In this document: positions 45,046 to 54,180 of the stretch, piece by piece
How positions within the stretch are numbered: position 1 is the stretch's first letter
How the letters are laid out: each line of letters opens with the position of its first letter
Assembly: GCA_021816865.1 (NCBI GenBank)
Contig: JAKAWX010000004.1
Coordinates: 62,001 to 126,000 of the forward strand
From: Thermoplasmata archaeon
GTDB lineage: Archaea > Thermoplasmatota > Thermoplasmata > Lutacidiplasmatales > UBA184
DNA: 64,000 nt
Direction of reading: 5' to 3'
Made by a program: the position numbers and the translations under genes
The notes under the pieces: model-generated
The model's database searches: none
Told to the model about the DNA's origin: nothing
The model's input: only the letters and a program-made list of their open reading frames with translations

Positions 45046-46368
45046 ATGGAGCGGCCGCGCGTAGTGATCATGGGGGCGGCGGGCCGGGACTTTCACAACT
45101 TCAACGTTCTCTACCGCGGAAAATCGGCCTACGATGTGGTCGCGTTCACCGCGGCCCAGATCCCGAACATCGCCGGACGCGCGTACCCGCCGTCGCTGGC
45201 GGGACCGGGGTACCCGAACGGGATCCCGATCGTCCCGGAACGGGACCTCCCCGACCTCGTGCGGCGCGAAGGGATCGACCTCGTCGTCCTGTCGTACTCC
45301 GACCTGCCGCACCTCGAGGTAATGCACAAGGCGTCGATCGCGCTCGCGGCCGGGGCGAGTTTCCTTCTTCCCGGCCCGCGCGAGACCGAGCTGAGGTCGT
45401 CGAAACCGGTCGTCAGCATCTGCGCGGTCCGTACCGGGGCGGGCAAGAGCCCGTTGACGCGCTACGTCTCCCGCTACCTGCGCGCGCACGGCCGCCGGGT
45501 GGCGATCGTCCGCCACCCGATGCCGTACGGCGATCTCGGGGCCCAGGCGGTCCAGCGGTTCGCGACGTTGGCCGACCTTGACCGTGCCAACTGCACGATC
45601 GAGGAGCGCGAGGAGTACGAGCCGCACCTGCGCGAGGGAGCCGTCGTCTTCGCGGGCGTCGACTACGAGCCGATCCTCCGGGCGGCCGAGCGCGAGGCGG
45701 ATATCGTTCTCTGGGACGGCGGCAACAACGACCTCCCGTTCTACGCGCCCGACCTGCACATCGTGGTCGCCGACCCTCACCGCGCAGGTCACGAGCTCTC
45801 CTACCATCCGGGCGAGGCGAACTTCCGCAAGGCGGACGTCATCGTCATCAGCAAGACCGACTCGGCTCCGGCCGAGGGGGTCCGAGAGGTCGAGGAGAGC
45901 GCGGCCCGCGCGAATCCGAAGGCGCTCCTCCTCAAGGCCGGGCTGAGCCTTTCGGCCGCGGACCCGGAGCGGCTGCGCGGGCGACGCGTCCTGGTCGTTG
46001 AGGACGGTCCCACGCTCACCCACGGCGGGATGGCGTTCGGCGCGGCGATGCTGGTCGCCGAGGCCCACGGCGCTGTGGTCGTGGACGCCCAGCAGTCGGC
46101 GGTCGGGAGCCTCGCCGGTGTCTACCAGGAGTACCCCCACCTGAGGCGGATCCTCCCCGCGATGGGCTACGGCGCGGCGCAGGTCCGCGACCTCGAAGAG
46201 ACGATCCGCGGCTCGGCGGCCGAGCTCGTGCTCGACGGGAGCCCCGTCGACCTGAGCCGCCTCGTGCACGTTCCCCAGCCGATCGTCTCGGTCGGCTACA
46301 ATTTCGACGACCTCGGGGGCGGCGTCGCGGCGGTGCTCGACCGCTTCCTCGCGGACCACCCGCTCTGA
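45046..46368 (+). CDS. cpgS: Cyclic 2,3-diphosphoglycerate synthetase-like GTPase
   Basis: MERPRVVIMGAAGRDFHNFNVLYRGKSAYDVVAFTAAQIPNIAGRAYPPSLAGPGYPNGIPIVPERDLPDLV ... SICAVRTGAGKSPLTRYVSRYLR ... DIVLWDGGNNDLPFYAPDLHIVVADPHRAGHE. Confidence 0.85.
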   Translation: MERPRVVIMGAAGRDFHNFNVLYRGKSAYDVVAFTAAQIPNIAGRAYPPSLAGPGYPNGIPIVPERDLPDLVRREGIDLVVLSYSDLPHLEVMHKASIALAAGASFLLPGPRETELRSSKPVVSICAVRTGAGKSPLTRYVSRYLRAHGRRVAIVRHPMPYGDLGAQAVQRFATLADLDRANCTIEEREEYEPHLREGAVVFAGVDYEPILRAAEREADIVLWDGGNNDLPFYAPDLHIVVADPHRAGHELSYHPGEANFRKADVIVISKTDSAPAEGVREVEESAARANPKALLLKAGLSLSAADPERLRGRRVLVVEDGPTLTHGGMAFGAAMLVAEAHGAVVVDAQQSAVGSLAGVYQEYPHLRRILPAMGYGAAQVRDLEETIRGSAAELVLDGSPVDLSRLVHVPQPIVSVGYNFDDLGGGVAAVLDRFLADHPL

Positions 46369-46428
46369 GCCCGCCCACAGGCTTCCGGTCCGGAAACCCG
46401 GCTCCGTGCCGGCAGTATCTCATCGGGG

Positions 46429-47763
46429 TTGCGTCGCTCGCGGCCCTCCGAGTTTCCCGCCGGCGGGAGTCGGACAGCAAGACCGTTCGGCGCCGGCCAA
46501 GCGAGTCGTAAGGAGGCCGTGACGGCGTACGAGCGGACCGGGAACCTCCGGGAGGCGGGCAACCTCCATCGCAAGATCGCGCACGGGATGCGGGACGACC
46601 CCGCGTCGGCCCGACACCACTGGGAGGAAGCGCGTCGCCTCCTCGGGGCCGGCCCCGAGACCCCCGAGCTGGCCCGCCTCTATACCACGATCGCCGGGTA
46701 CCGCTACGAGGACGGCGATGCTCCCGGAGCGGTCGAGCTGTATGGGCGCGCGGCGGAGGTCGCCCGACGTGTCGAGGACCCGGTGACCCAGGTCTCGGCC
46801 CTGATCGTGCTCTCGGGCGTGCGACCGGTGCGCGATGAGGAACGAATGTTCGAGGACCTTCGGGAAGCGGTCGACCTCGCCGAGCGTCGGGAACTCAGTG
46901 ACCTGATCCCCAACCTCTACCTGGTGCTGGCACTGGCCCGCCTGCACGTCCGGGGCGACGGTCCGGGGGCTGAGCAGGCACTCGCCGCGGCGCTCGCCGC
47001 CGCCCGTCGGGCGCAGGACGTCTACTCGGAACGAGCGATCGAAGGGAACCTCGTCAGCTACGTCGCTTGGCGCCTCGGGGAGTACGAGCTGGCCCTCCGG
47101 ACGGTCGCGGCCCACGCCCAGTACGCGGCCGGGGACCCCCGCAAGCTCGAACCGACCGCGATGCTGGTCGACGCGGAGATCGCGCTCACTCGGGGAGATT
47201 GGGACCGCGTGACCCAGGACCTCGAGGAGGCGGGAGCGTTGCTCGAGGGCGCCCGGGACTGGAGCGAGCGGGTCCAACTTTGGAACTTGCGAGCCCGCGT
47301 CGAGTTGCGCCGGGGGCGCCTATCTCGCGCGCGGGACGCGCTCCGGGAGGCCCGGGGGCTCGCCAACCGGGCCGGGACCCCCGCGCTGATGGCGGCTCTC
47401 TACGCGGAGACCCTGCTCCTCGATGTCGAAGCCGCGACGAGGGCCGGCGAGGCCGAGGCAGCACGGGAGGCGTTGGCCGCGCTCGCGTCCCTCGGCGACG
47501 ACTCCGGGCAGCCCACGATCCGGGCGTACTCGGCGCGGGGCCGGGGGTTGTACCTCGCGTCGACGGGCGACCTCTCGGGCGCGATCGCCGCTCTCGAGGA
47601 GGCGAGTTCGCTCTGGGAACGGGTCGGGTGGAAGTACGAGCTTTCCCAGAGTCAGCTCCGCCTCGCCGAGCTCTACCGCGCCGCGGGCTCCTCGTCGACG
47701 GCCGACCTCCTCGAAAGTACCGCTCGCTCCTATCTCGGGCGGATCCGGGCGACCCTCCCGTGA
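46429..47763 (+). CDS. TPR-repeat protein, apparently lacking an N-terminal effector domain
   Basis: Repeating TPR-type helices: AVTAYERTGNLREAGNLHRKIAHGM ... LARLYTTIAGYRYEDGDAPGAVELYGRAAEVARRVED ... NLYLVLALARLHVRG. Confidence 0.75.
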   Translation: MRRSRPSEFPAGGSRTARPFGAGQASRKEAVTAYERTGNLREAGNLHRKIAHGMRDDPASARHHWEEARRLLGAGPETPELARLYTTIAGYRYEDGDAPGAVELYGRAAEVARRVEDPVTQVSALIVLSGVRPVRDEERMFEDLREAVDLAERRELSDLIPNLYLVLALARLHVRGDGPGAEQALAAALAAARRAQDVYSERAIEGNLVSYVAWRLGEYELALRTVAAHAQYAAGDPRKLEPTAMLVDAEIALTRGDWDRVTQDLEEAGALLEGARDWSERVQLWNLRARVELRRGRLSRARDALREARGLANRAGTPALMAALYAETLLLDVEAATRAGEAEAAREALAALASLGDDSGQPTIRAYSARGRGLYLASTGDLSGAIAALEEASSLWERVGWKYELSQSQLRLAELYRAAGSSSTADLLESTARSYLGRIRATLP

Positions 47764-47811
47764 CGCACGGTCGTCCGGCGGACGGATTGAGGCCGACGGA
47801 GATCGTCCGGG

Positions 47812-48552
47812 CTAGATCTGGAAGTGGTCCCCGTCCTCCACGACCACGGAGTCCGGGAAGATCCGGCGGGCTTCCGCCGCGATCGCGGTTTCCGAGCCGG
47901 GCTTGTCGCCCACGTGGTTGATCCAGAGCCGGCGGGCCCCCATCGACGCCGCGGTCTCCGCCGCTTGAGCGCCGGTGCTGTGGCCGAACTCGCGCGCGAG
48001 CGCGGCGTACGTCTCGGAGTACGTGGCCTCATGGACAACGACGTCGGCCCGCACGTCCCGCGCCGCGGACGGTTCGCGCGTGTCCCCGGAGTAGAACGCC
48101 GTGACATCCCCCGAGGAGAGGAGGTAGCCGTTGTTGACGACGGTGTGGTCGAGCGGAACGGAACGGACGCTCCACCCGGCGATCTCGACGTGGACGTCCT
48201 CCGACTCGACCAGGCGGAACGGGTAGAGCTCGGCGGGCTCGACAACGGTGCCGTTCGCGGCGAAGACCGCCCGGAGGATCGCTCCGAGCCCGGGGGGCGA
48301 GACGACGGTGAGAGGCCGCGTCCGCCCCGAGATCAGCGTGTGCAGGAGGAAATCGAACAGGCCCGCAACGTGGTCGGAGTGCAGGTGCGACAGGAGAACG
48401 CCGTCGACCTCCCCGAAACGTCCGAGGTCGTAGAGGCGGCCCGTGGCTCCCGCCCCGCAGTCGAGGAGGATCGAATCGAAGAGGGTGCTGCACGGCCCCC
48501 GCCGGGACCCGCGGAAGTTGCCGGCGCCGGTGCCGAGGAAGTCGACTCGCAT
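47812..48552 (-). CDS. MBL-fold hydrolase, RNase Z-like
   Basis: MRVDFLGTGAGNFRGSRRGPCSTLFDSILLDCGAGATGRLYDLGRFGEVDGVLLSHLHSDHVAGLFDFLLHTLISGRTRPLTVVSPPGLG ... LLSSGDVTAFYSGDTREPSAA ... EATYSETYAALAREFGHSTGAQAAETAASMGARRLWINH. Confidence 0.88.
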   Translation of the reverse strand: MRVDFLGTGAGNFRGSRRGPCSTLFDSILLDCGAGATGRLYDLGRFGEVDGVLLSHLHSDHVAGLFDFLLHTLISGRTRPLTVVSPPGLGAILRAVFAANGTVVEPAELYPFRLVESEDVHVEIAGWSVRSVPLDHTVVNNGYLLSSGDVTAFYSGDTREPSAARDVRADVVVHEATYSETYAALAREFGHSTGAQAAETAASMGARRLWINHVGDKPGSETAIAAEARRIFPDSVVVEDGDHFQI

Positions 48553-49057
48553 CGGGGCGTTCCCGGGCGCGCCGAGAAGGTGGCAAGGAGATAAGGGCCG
48601 TCGGGCACGGGAGGCCGAACGAGGGGGCCCGTCCGCCAAATCGAGACGGTCGGGAGGGCTCCGGCCCACCCGACAAGCCCCAACCGAGGGTCGGTTCGGG
48701 GCCTCACTTCGCCGCTGCAAGCTGCCCGGTTACGGCACAGCGTCCGCGCGTCGAGGCAGACGAGCCCTCCCCTTATTTCGTGATCTGTCTCGGACTCGGG
48801 GAAGAGGAAGCCGCCCGACCGTCCCCTTTGGAGGAAGGCGATCCTACCCCTTCGCGAGTTCTCCCGAGGACACCCCTGGTCTCGGTCGAGTCCGACGCCC
48901 TCGTTGCGGGGGTCTGCGGACCGGCCCGGGGGCGAACCCGACCGGTCGTCTCGAATCCGGCGGTGTGGACGCGGCCCCGGGTCCGTTCACCGCCGGAAAC
49001 CCGGCCGTGGGGCGGGGCGGAGGACCTCTTAGGGTCAGGGTGAGTGCCGTGATCGCG

Positions 49058-50308
49058 ATGACCTCCGCTCCGATCCGCACCTCCCTCCAGGCGGCGCGAC
49101 GGCTGGCGGTCACCAAACAGCATCTGTCTGGTGGGCGCCCACGCCGAGCCACGGCCGAACGCATCGTGGAGTCCGTTCGAGACCTGCCGTACGTTCAGTG
49201 GGATCCGGTCAGCGTCGTGGCCCCCTCCCATATCCTCTCGCTCTGGGCTCGAGTCGGGGCGTTTCGGCGGGCAGACTTCGACCGGCTGCTCTGGGCCGAG
49301 AGGCGCCTCCTCCAGCATTGGATTCCCTTCGCCAGCGTCGTCGCGACCGAGGACTACCCCATCTACGCGTCCCTCATGCGACGGTATCCGGATTCCCTTT
49401 CCGACTCTTGGGGAACGCAACGCGCCCGGGCCCGAGCGTTCCTGGCCAAGCACGGGGACCTTCGCAAGAGCGTCCTCGCAGAACTCCGGAGCGGTCCGCT
49501 CCAGCTGAACCAGTTCAAAGACCACGCGGGGACCAAGAGGGACTCGGCGGACTGGCAACCCTCGAGCGCGGTCTCCGAGATGCTCTGGCACCTTCTCATG
49601 TCCGGCCAGGCGATGGTCGTTGGTCACGACGGGAACCAGAACCTATGGGGGCTGCCCGACGCCTTCCTTCCCTCCTGGGTCGACCGAACGGTGCTCTCCG
49701 AGGAGGCGGCCGACCGGGAAGCGGCCGAGCGGGCACTCCGGGGACTCGGGGTGGCGACCGCGCAGGAGATCCACTACTACTTCGTTCGGGGCTGCTGCCG
49801 AGACATTCGATCGACCCTGCAGACCTTAGTGGCGGACTCCCGGATCCGCCGGGTGGTGGTCGAGGGGCTGCCCGGGCGCGACGAACGCTTCGTCCATGCG
49901 GACGACGTGGCCCTGCTCGAAGACCTGGCGACGGACAACTTCTCGCCGCGGGTCGCCGTGCTTCCCCCGTTCGACAACATGGTCTCGAGCCCGGCCCGGG
50001 GCAAGCGGTTGTTCGGCTTCGACTACGTCCGCGAGCAGTTCCTTCCGAAGGCGAAGCGTCGGTTCGGACTGTGGGTCCTTCCGGTTCTTCGGGGCGAGGA
50101 GTTCGTCGGGCGCGCGGACGCCCGCCTGGACAAGGAGAAGCGACGCCTCCAGATCCTCGCGCTCTTCGCCGAGCCCGGCGCACCGACGGCGCGAGCTGTC
50201 GGCACGGAGATCCGGGAGGAGCTCGATCGCCTCGCGGCGTTCCTGGGAGCCGACTCGGTGGCGTTCAGCGCAAGAGTGCCCTCGATGTGGAAGGGCGGCC
50301 TCTGCTAG
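49058..50308 (+). CDS. AlkZ/YcaQ-like winged-helix DNA glycosylase family protein
   Basis: TSLQAARRLAVTKQHLSGGRPRRATAERIVESVRDLPYVQWDPVSVVAPSHILSLWARVGAFRRADFDRLLWAERRLLQHWIPFASVV ... LPPFDNMVSSPARGKRLFGFDYVREQFLPKAKRRFGLWVLPVLRGEEFVGRADARLDKEKRRLQI; QxD motif. Confidence 0.88.
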   Translation: MTSAPIRTSLQAARRLAVTKQHLSGGRPRRATAERIVESVRDLPYVQWDPVSVVAPSHILSLWARVGAFRRADFDRLLWAERRLLQHWIPFASVVATEDYPIYASLMRRYPDSLSDSWGTQRARARAFLAKHGDLRKSVLAELRSGPLQLNQFKDHAGTKRDSADWQPSSAVSEMLWHLLMSGQAMVVGHDGNQNLWGLPDAFLPSWVDRTVLSEEAADREAAERALRGLGVATAQEIHYYFVRGCCRDIRSTLQTLVADSRIRRVVVEGLPGRDERFVHADDVALLEDLATDNFSPRVAVLPPFDNMVSSPARGKRLFGFDYVREQFLPKAKRRFGLWVLPVLRGEEFVGRADARLDKEKRRLQILALFAEPGAPTARAVGTEIREELDRLAAFLGADSVAFSARVPSMWKGGLC

Positions 50309-50594
50309 CGTCGGCCACCCCGTAGCCGTCGACCAGAAACCCCCGACCCTCCGCGGACGGGTCGATGCTCCCCTCGGCGACGCCGCGTATGCGGGCCCAC
50401 GGAACGTTACGTAGGTCGCCGAACGGGGTGGGGAACCGTTCTTTCCTCCGAGGTTCCGATGGACGGCCCGTTCGAAAGGTCGCTCCGCCGGGCGGAGGAC
50501 GATCCTCCACTACCGTCACCACCCTCAGGTGTTCCGCGAGGAGTATCGGTTCCAGGCGTAAGTCGAAGGGGCTTTCCCCGCGATCATACGGCAC
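50265..50594 (-). CDS. Hypothetical protein (low confidence)
   Basis: MPYDRGESPFDLRLEPILLAEHLRVVTVVEDRPPPGGATFRTGRPSEPRRKERFPTPFGDLRNVPWARIRGVAEGSIDPSAEGRGFLVDGYGVADAS; protein-like composition in an otherwise empty 490-bp gap. Confidence 0.35.
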   Translation of the reverse strand: MPYDRGESPFDLRLEPILLAEHLRVVTVVEDRPPPGGATFRTGRPSEPRRKERFPTPFGDLRNVPWARIRGVAEGSIDPSAEGRGFLVDGYGVADASRGRPSTSRALLR

Positions 50595-50797
50595 CAGGGG
50601 CCATTCCCGCGTGCCCGGAACTCGGTGATGCAGCGACGCGAGGCCCGGGGGAGAACGATCGCGCGGATCGTCGATCTACTGGCGAGGTCCCGAGCGGACC
50701 AAAGGGCGGTGAGAATCGTGGGACCCAACTGCGACCGACGAAACCGCGTTATAGTTGGACGGGATGGCTCGACAGGTATCGACGCGAGGGTCAGGCG

Positions 50798-51199
50798 TTG
50801 GCGATCGACCACGTGAACGCATTCGCGTTGACCGTGCGTGACGTCAAGCGGTGCGCCGATTTCTATCGCGACAAGCTGGGGCTGAAGCTGGCGGAACTCT
50901 CGGACGATTTCGCGTACCTGAAGTTCGGCGACAAAGGCGGGCCCGGCCTCGCGCTGGTCTCCGCCAAGGGCCTGGCTCGGGAGATTCCCAAAGAGCGTGT
51001 TCGACCGGAGGAGAGCCCCTTCCAGCGGAACTACTTCGCGGTCTTTCTGGACGACGCGGACCGTGCGTATGACGAGCTCCGGGAGAAAGGGGTCCGGTTC
51101 CTGCAGCCACCGGCCACCCGACCGGACGGGCAGCGATTCGCGTTTTTCGAGGACCCCGAAGGGAACCTCTGGGAGATCTCGCACTTTGCGAAGAAGTAG
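50798..51199 (+). CDS. VOC (glyoxalase/dioxygenase) superfamily protein
   Basis: TTG start: LAIDHVNAFALTVRDVKRCADFYRDKLGLKLAELSDDFAYLKFGDKGGPGLALVSAKG ... NYFAVFLDDADRAYDELREKGVRFLQPPATRPDGQRFAFFEDPEGNLWEISHF. Confidence 0.92.
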   Translation: MAIDHVNAFALTVRDVKRCADFYRDKLGLKLAELSDDFAYLKFGDKGGPGLALVSAKGLAREIPKERVRPEESPFQRNYFAVFLDDADRAYDELREKGVRFLQPPATRPDGQRFAFFEDPEGNLWEISHFAKK

Positions 51200-51237
51200 A
51201 GCGGGCCGCATCTAGGGTCGGCAGGAAGGAACCCACT

Positions 51238-51801
51238 TTGGCGGGTCGAAGAGCTCGGTCATCCAGCCCGAGGAGGAAGCGCGCGCCTCGGACGATCGGC
51301 GAAGCCGACTTGGCGAGGGCCTGGATCGAGTGGCTCGAGGAAACTCGACGGGGCTACCTGGAGAAACTGCTCGAGTTGGCACCGGAGGAGCGCCTCAGGG
51401 ACCGAGGCGCGTCCTTCCCTTCGATCCAGGACATCTTCCTCCATATCCTCGACAACAACGTTTGGTGGTTCGAGAGCGTGCCCAAAGATCGCCAGGAAAC
51501 GCATCCCGAGGTGAAGGGCGCCTTGTCCCCGGCCGAGATCCGAAGGGTGGTGGGACGCATCGCCCGGACCAATCGGGCCCTCGCGAGGTCGCTGACCCCG
51601 GCCCGACTCGACCGGAGTTTTGTGATCCGAGGAGTCCAGGGGAACGGAAAGCCCTTCGAAATGCGAGCGAACCTTCGGACCATCATCTGGCACATGGTGG
51701 AGGAAGAGCTCCAGCACCGGGGCGAGATGAACGCTCTCTTCTGGCAGATGGACACGGACGCTCCGACGCGCGCCTGGTTCAGCAGCTCGTTGGCCGAGTG
51801 A
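51238..51801 (+). CDS. DinB-family (damage-inducible) protein
   Basis: ARAWIEWLEETRRGYLEKLLELAPEERLRDRGASFPSIQDIFLHILDNNVWWFESV ... TIIWHMVEEELQHRGEMNALFWQMD: DinB-type His pattern. Confidence 0.85.
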   Translation: MAGRRARSSSPRRKRAPRTIGEADLARAWIEWLEETRRGYLEKLLELAPEERLRDRGASFPSIQDIFLHILDNNVWWFESVPKDRQETHPEVKGALSPAEIRRVVGRIARTNRALARSLTPARLDRSFVIRGVQGNGKPFEMRANLRTIIWHMVEEELQHRGEMNALFWQMDTDAPTRAWFSSSLAE

Positions 51802-52088
51802 AATCTGCGTACCCCCTCCGTACAGCTAGTCGGGCAACGTTGGCCCGGTGGTTACGCCCGGCCCCTACCCGAAGCATTCGGACACGCTCTAAGGACGCGC
51901 GAGGGCGGACCGTCGGCCACCATATGGGCCTAGCATAATCGGTCCCGAACCAAGCTAACGGCCCCGAGGGGGGTCTCCTTCCCGGACTTAGCCCCTGCGG
52001 TGATTCGCAACTCGCGCCAGAGGGAGCGCGGCTCTTCTCAAGGTCGAGGGGGGATCGATCGGGTGAGGTTGGTGACGTCTCGAGCCCA

Positions 52089-53318
52089 TCAGGGGAAGAT
52101 CGGAGGGCTGGTTTGGAGAGGGCGTGGGGCGGCGGCGCCGGTGAGATCGGGCTCCATCGCCGGGTCGGAAGTGAAGAGCTCCCGCGCGCGCTCCGGGCTT
52201 CGGAAAGCCGGGAACATTCGGAGCACCCCCACCGATCCGAAGGCGAGGACGACGACCACGGAGATGAACAGGGAGTACCACTGATCGCTGATGATTCCCA
52301 GAGCGAGCGTGAGCGTCAAGATCACCGTGGCACTCGTCAGCCGAGTGTTCATCAGCACCGCCACGGGCCCGGCGCGCTCGCGCCCCATGAACTTCCGGGC
52401 CGTCGGGAATACTGCGGCGAACTTGAGGGCGCTCGCGGCTGCGATGATCACGAGGAGGACCACAATGTTGGCGGCGACGAACCCGATATCGACCTTGAGA
52501 CCGACCGCCAGGAAGTACAGGGGAATGAAGATCGCGAAGGAAATCTGACGGATGTTGCGCAAGAACTCCTCCCCAACGAACTGCGAAAACAGCAGTCCCA
52601 ATAGAAAGACGAAGAGGATGCCCGGGACACCGACTAGGGCGGAGAGGAGCGCGAGGACCGCGAGGGAGAAGAACAGGGAGCGGGCGCTGATGTTCGTGAA
52701 CAGCGCGCTCGGTGACTGCCGCGCCACGGCTTTCGATAGGTAGGGGAGGAGTATCGCCGCCGCGGCGAGAGCCCCGAGGATCCCGAGATTGAAGAGCAAG
52801 CCGGGCGTAGTAAGGAAGGTGGTCGTCGTGACGGTGAAGTCCTCAACCAAATTGACCGAGAGTGTGGCCGCCAGAACGAGGCGGCCGAACGGGAGGTTCG
52901 CGAGGTCGTACTGCTGAAGTGTCGTATAGACAATCGAAATGGAAGTGTCGGCGAGCGCGGTCGCCCCAATCACGCTGACCAGGAGCGGGGCATGGATTCC
53001 GTAGTAGAGGAGAACGTACAGCCCGGCGAATGGGACAAGGAAACCGCCGAATCCCAGGACGAACGCCCTTCGGAAGTTCGTGCGAAGGAATCCGAGGTTG
53101 GTCTCAAGCCCCGCCAGAAAGACGATCAGCAGGCTTCCAAAGGTGAGGAGCGAATCCGTCCCCGTGGGGAGAGTGAAGCGGAAGAGGGAGACGAGGGCGA
53201 TTCCCGCGACGATTTCGAGCGCCGTGATCGGCAACTGAGTCCATCGGGCCACGACTGCGGTGGCGACCACCGTTCCCAGGACGACCACGAGGTCCAGGTC
53301 GAACGTATTCAGTGCCAT
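52089..53318 (-). CDS. Cation:proton antiporter (CPA2/Kef-type)
   Basis: LITFGSLLIVFLAGLETNLGFLRTNFRRAFVLGFGGFLVPF-type sequence (LLTFGSLLIVFLAGLETNLGFLR) ... GATALADTSISIVYTTLQQYDLANLPFGRLVLAATLSVNLVEDFTVTTTTFL. Confidence 0.9.
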   Translation of the reverse strand: MALNTFDLDLVVVLGTVVATAVVARWTQLPITALEIVAGIALVSLFRFTLPTGTDSLLTFGSLLIVFLAGLETNLGFLRTNFRRAFVLGFGGFLVPFAGLYVLLYYGIHAPLLVSVIGATALADTSISIVYTTLQQYDLANLPFGRLVLAATLSVNLVEDFTVTTTTFLTTPGLLFNLGILGALAAAAILLPYLSKAVARQSPSALFTNISARSLFFSLAVLALLSALVGVPGILFVFLLGLLFSQFVGEEFLRNIRQISFAIFIPLYFLAVGLKVDIGFVAANIVVLLVIIAAASALKFAAVFPTARKFMGRERAGPVAVLMNTRLTSATVILTLTLALGIISDQWYSLFISVVVVLAFGSVGVLRMFPAFRSPERARELFTSDPAMEPDLTGAAAPRPLQTSPPIFP

Positions 53319-53417
53319 CGTGCGGGTTTATGCGTATGCGTACGGATTATAACCTTAGCGGTTGTGAGGCCCCGCGGTTCCATGGGTCGGGCCCTTCCGG
53401 GGGACGGCTGCCTACCG

Positions 53418-53802
53418 TCACGCCGAGAACTCCTCCTCCCTCAAGGTCCGATGCGTGGCGCGCCACCATTGGCGCTCGGCGCGCCGGTGAATCGGGCCCA
53501 TGTCACCGTACCCCAGCCAGGTCTGCACGACCTTGAAGGTGTAGGCGACGCACGAGCCTTTGTACCCGGCCCTGAACTGTTCCTCCTGGGACCGGGTGAG
53601 GAGGTCCCCGACCCTCTTCGTACTCGCCTCCAGCAGGGACTCCGGCGTCTCCCCGATGTGGAGACAGAAGGACCCGAGGCGAGCGGACCCACGTCCGAGG
53701 TCTACGGCGAGGACTTCCCGAAAAGTTGCGCTACCGCCGGACTTCGGGTGCCGACAGCAGCGCCGCCCGCTCCCTACGTGGGCCTCTGGTCGGTGGTTGC
53801 GT
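53418..53802 (-). pseudogene. Tyrosine-recombinase/integrase-like N-terminal remnant
   Basis: Reverse frame: VLAVDLGRGSARLGSFCLHIGETPESLLEASTKRVGDLLTRSQEEQFRAGYKGSCVAYTFKVVQTWLGYGDMGPIHRRAERQWW...; resembles the SAM-like N-terminal domain of archaeal integrases. No start codon, no catalytic domain. Confidence 0.45.
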
Positions 53803-54180
53803 CACTGGCACCGGGAAGGGTGGAGATTCGTCGGCATCGATAGAACTCTTTAGTCGGTAGCAGCAGGTAACCCCGGGCGGATTCGCCTATCGGTACATCA
53901 AAAGGGGATGTGTTACCGGGCCGGAGCCTGCGTTTCCCGCCACATCCTCCAGACGGGTTCGCCTCGGTCTTGGAGTTTTCACTGTCGCCCCAACCTTCAC
54001 GGGAGGCGCCGAACAAGGAACCGCTCCCGTCCCGGTAGGCCCCCGGGGTCGTTGCAACCCCCCTCGTTCGAGAGAGTCCGCTCCGCCCGAAAGGACAACT
54101 CGTCCCTCGAAACCCGCCCGTTGTGGGAAGGACGACCGCGGCGACTCGGGAACCGCGATCACCGCCCGGGAACGGTCAGG

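Noticed and set aside
43452-46359. Long minus-strand ORFs opposite the response regulator and cpgS genes
   Set aside because: Charged low-complexity antisense frames with no recognisable motifs.
53803-54180. Possible additional gene between integrase remnant and ABC transporter
   Set aside because: No frame on either strand had protein-like composition or a promoter-spaced start.
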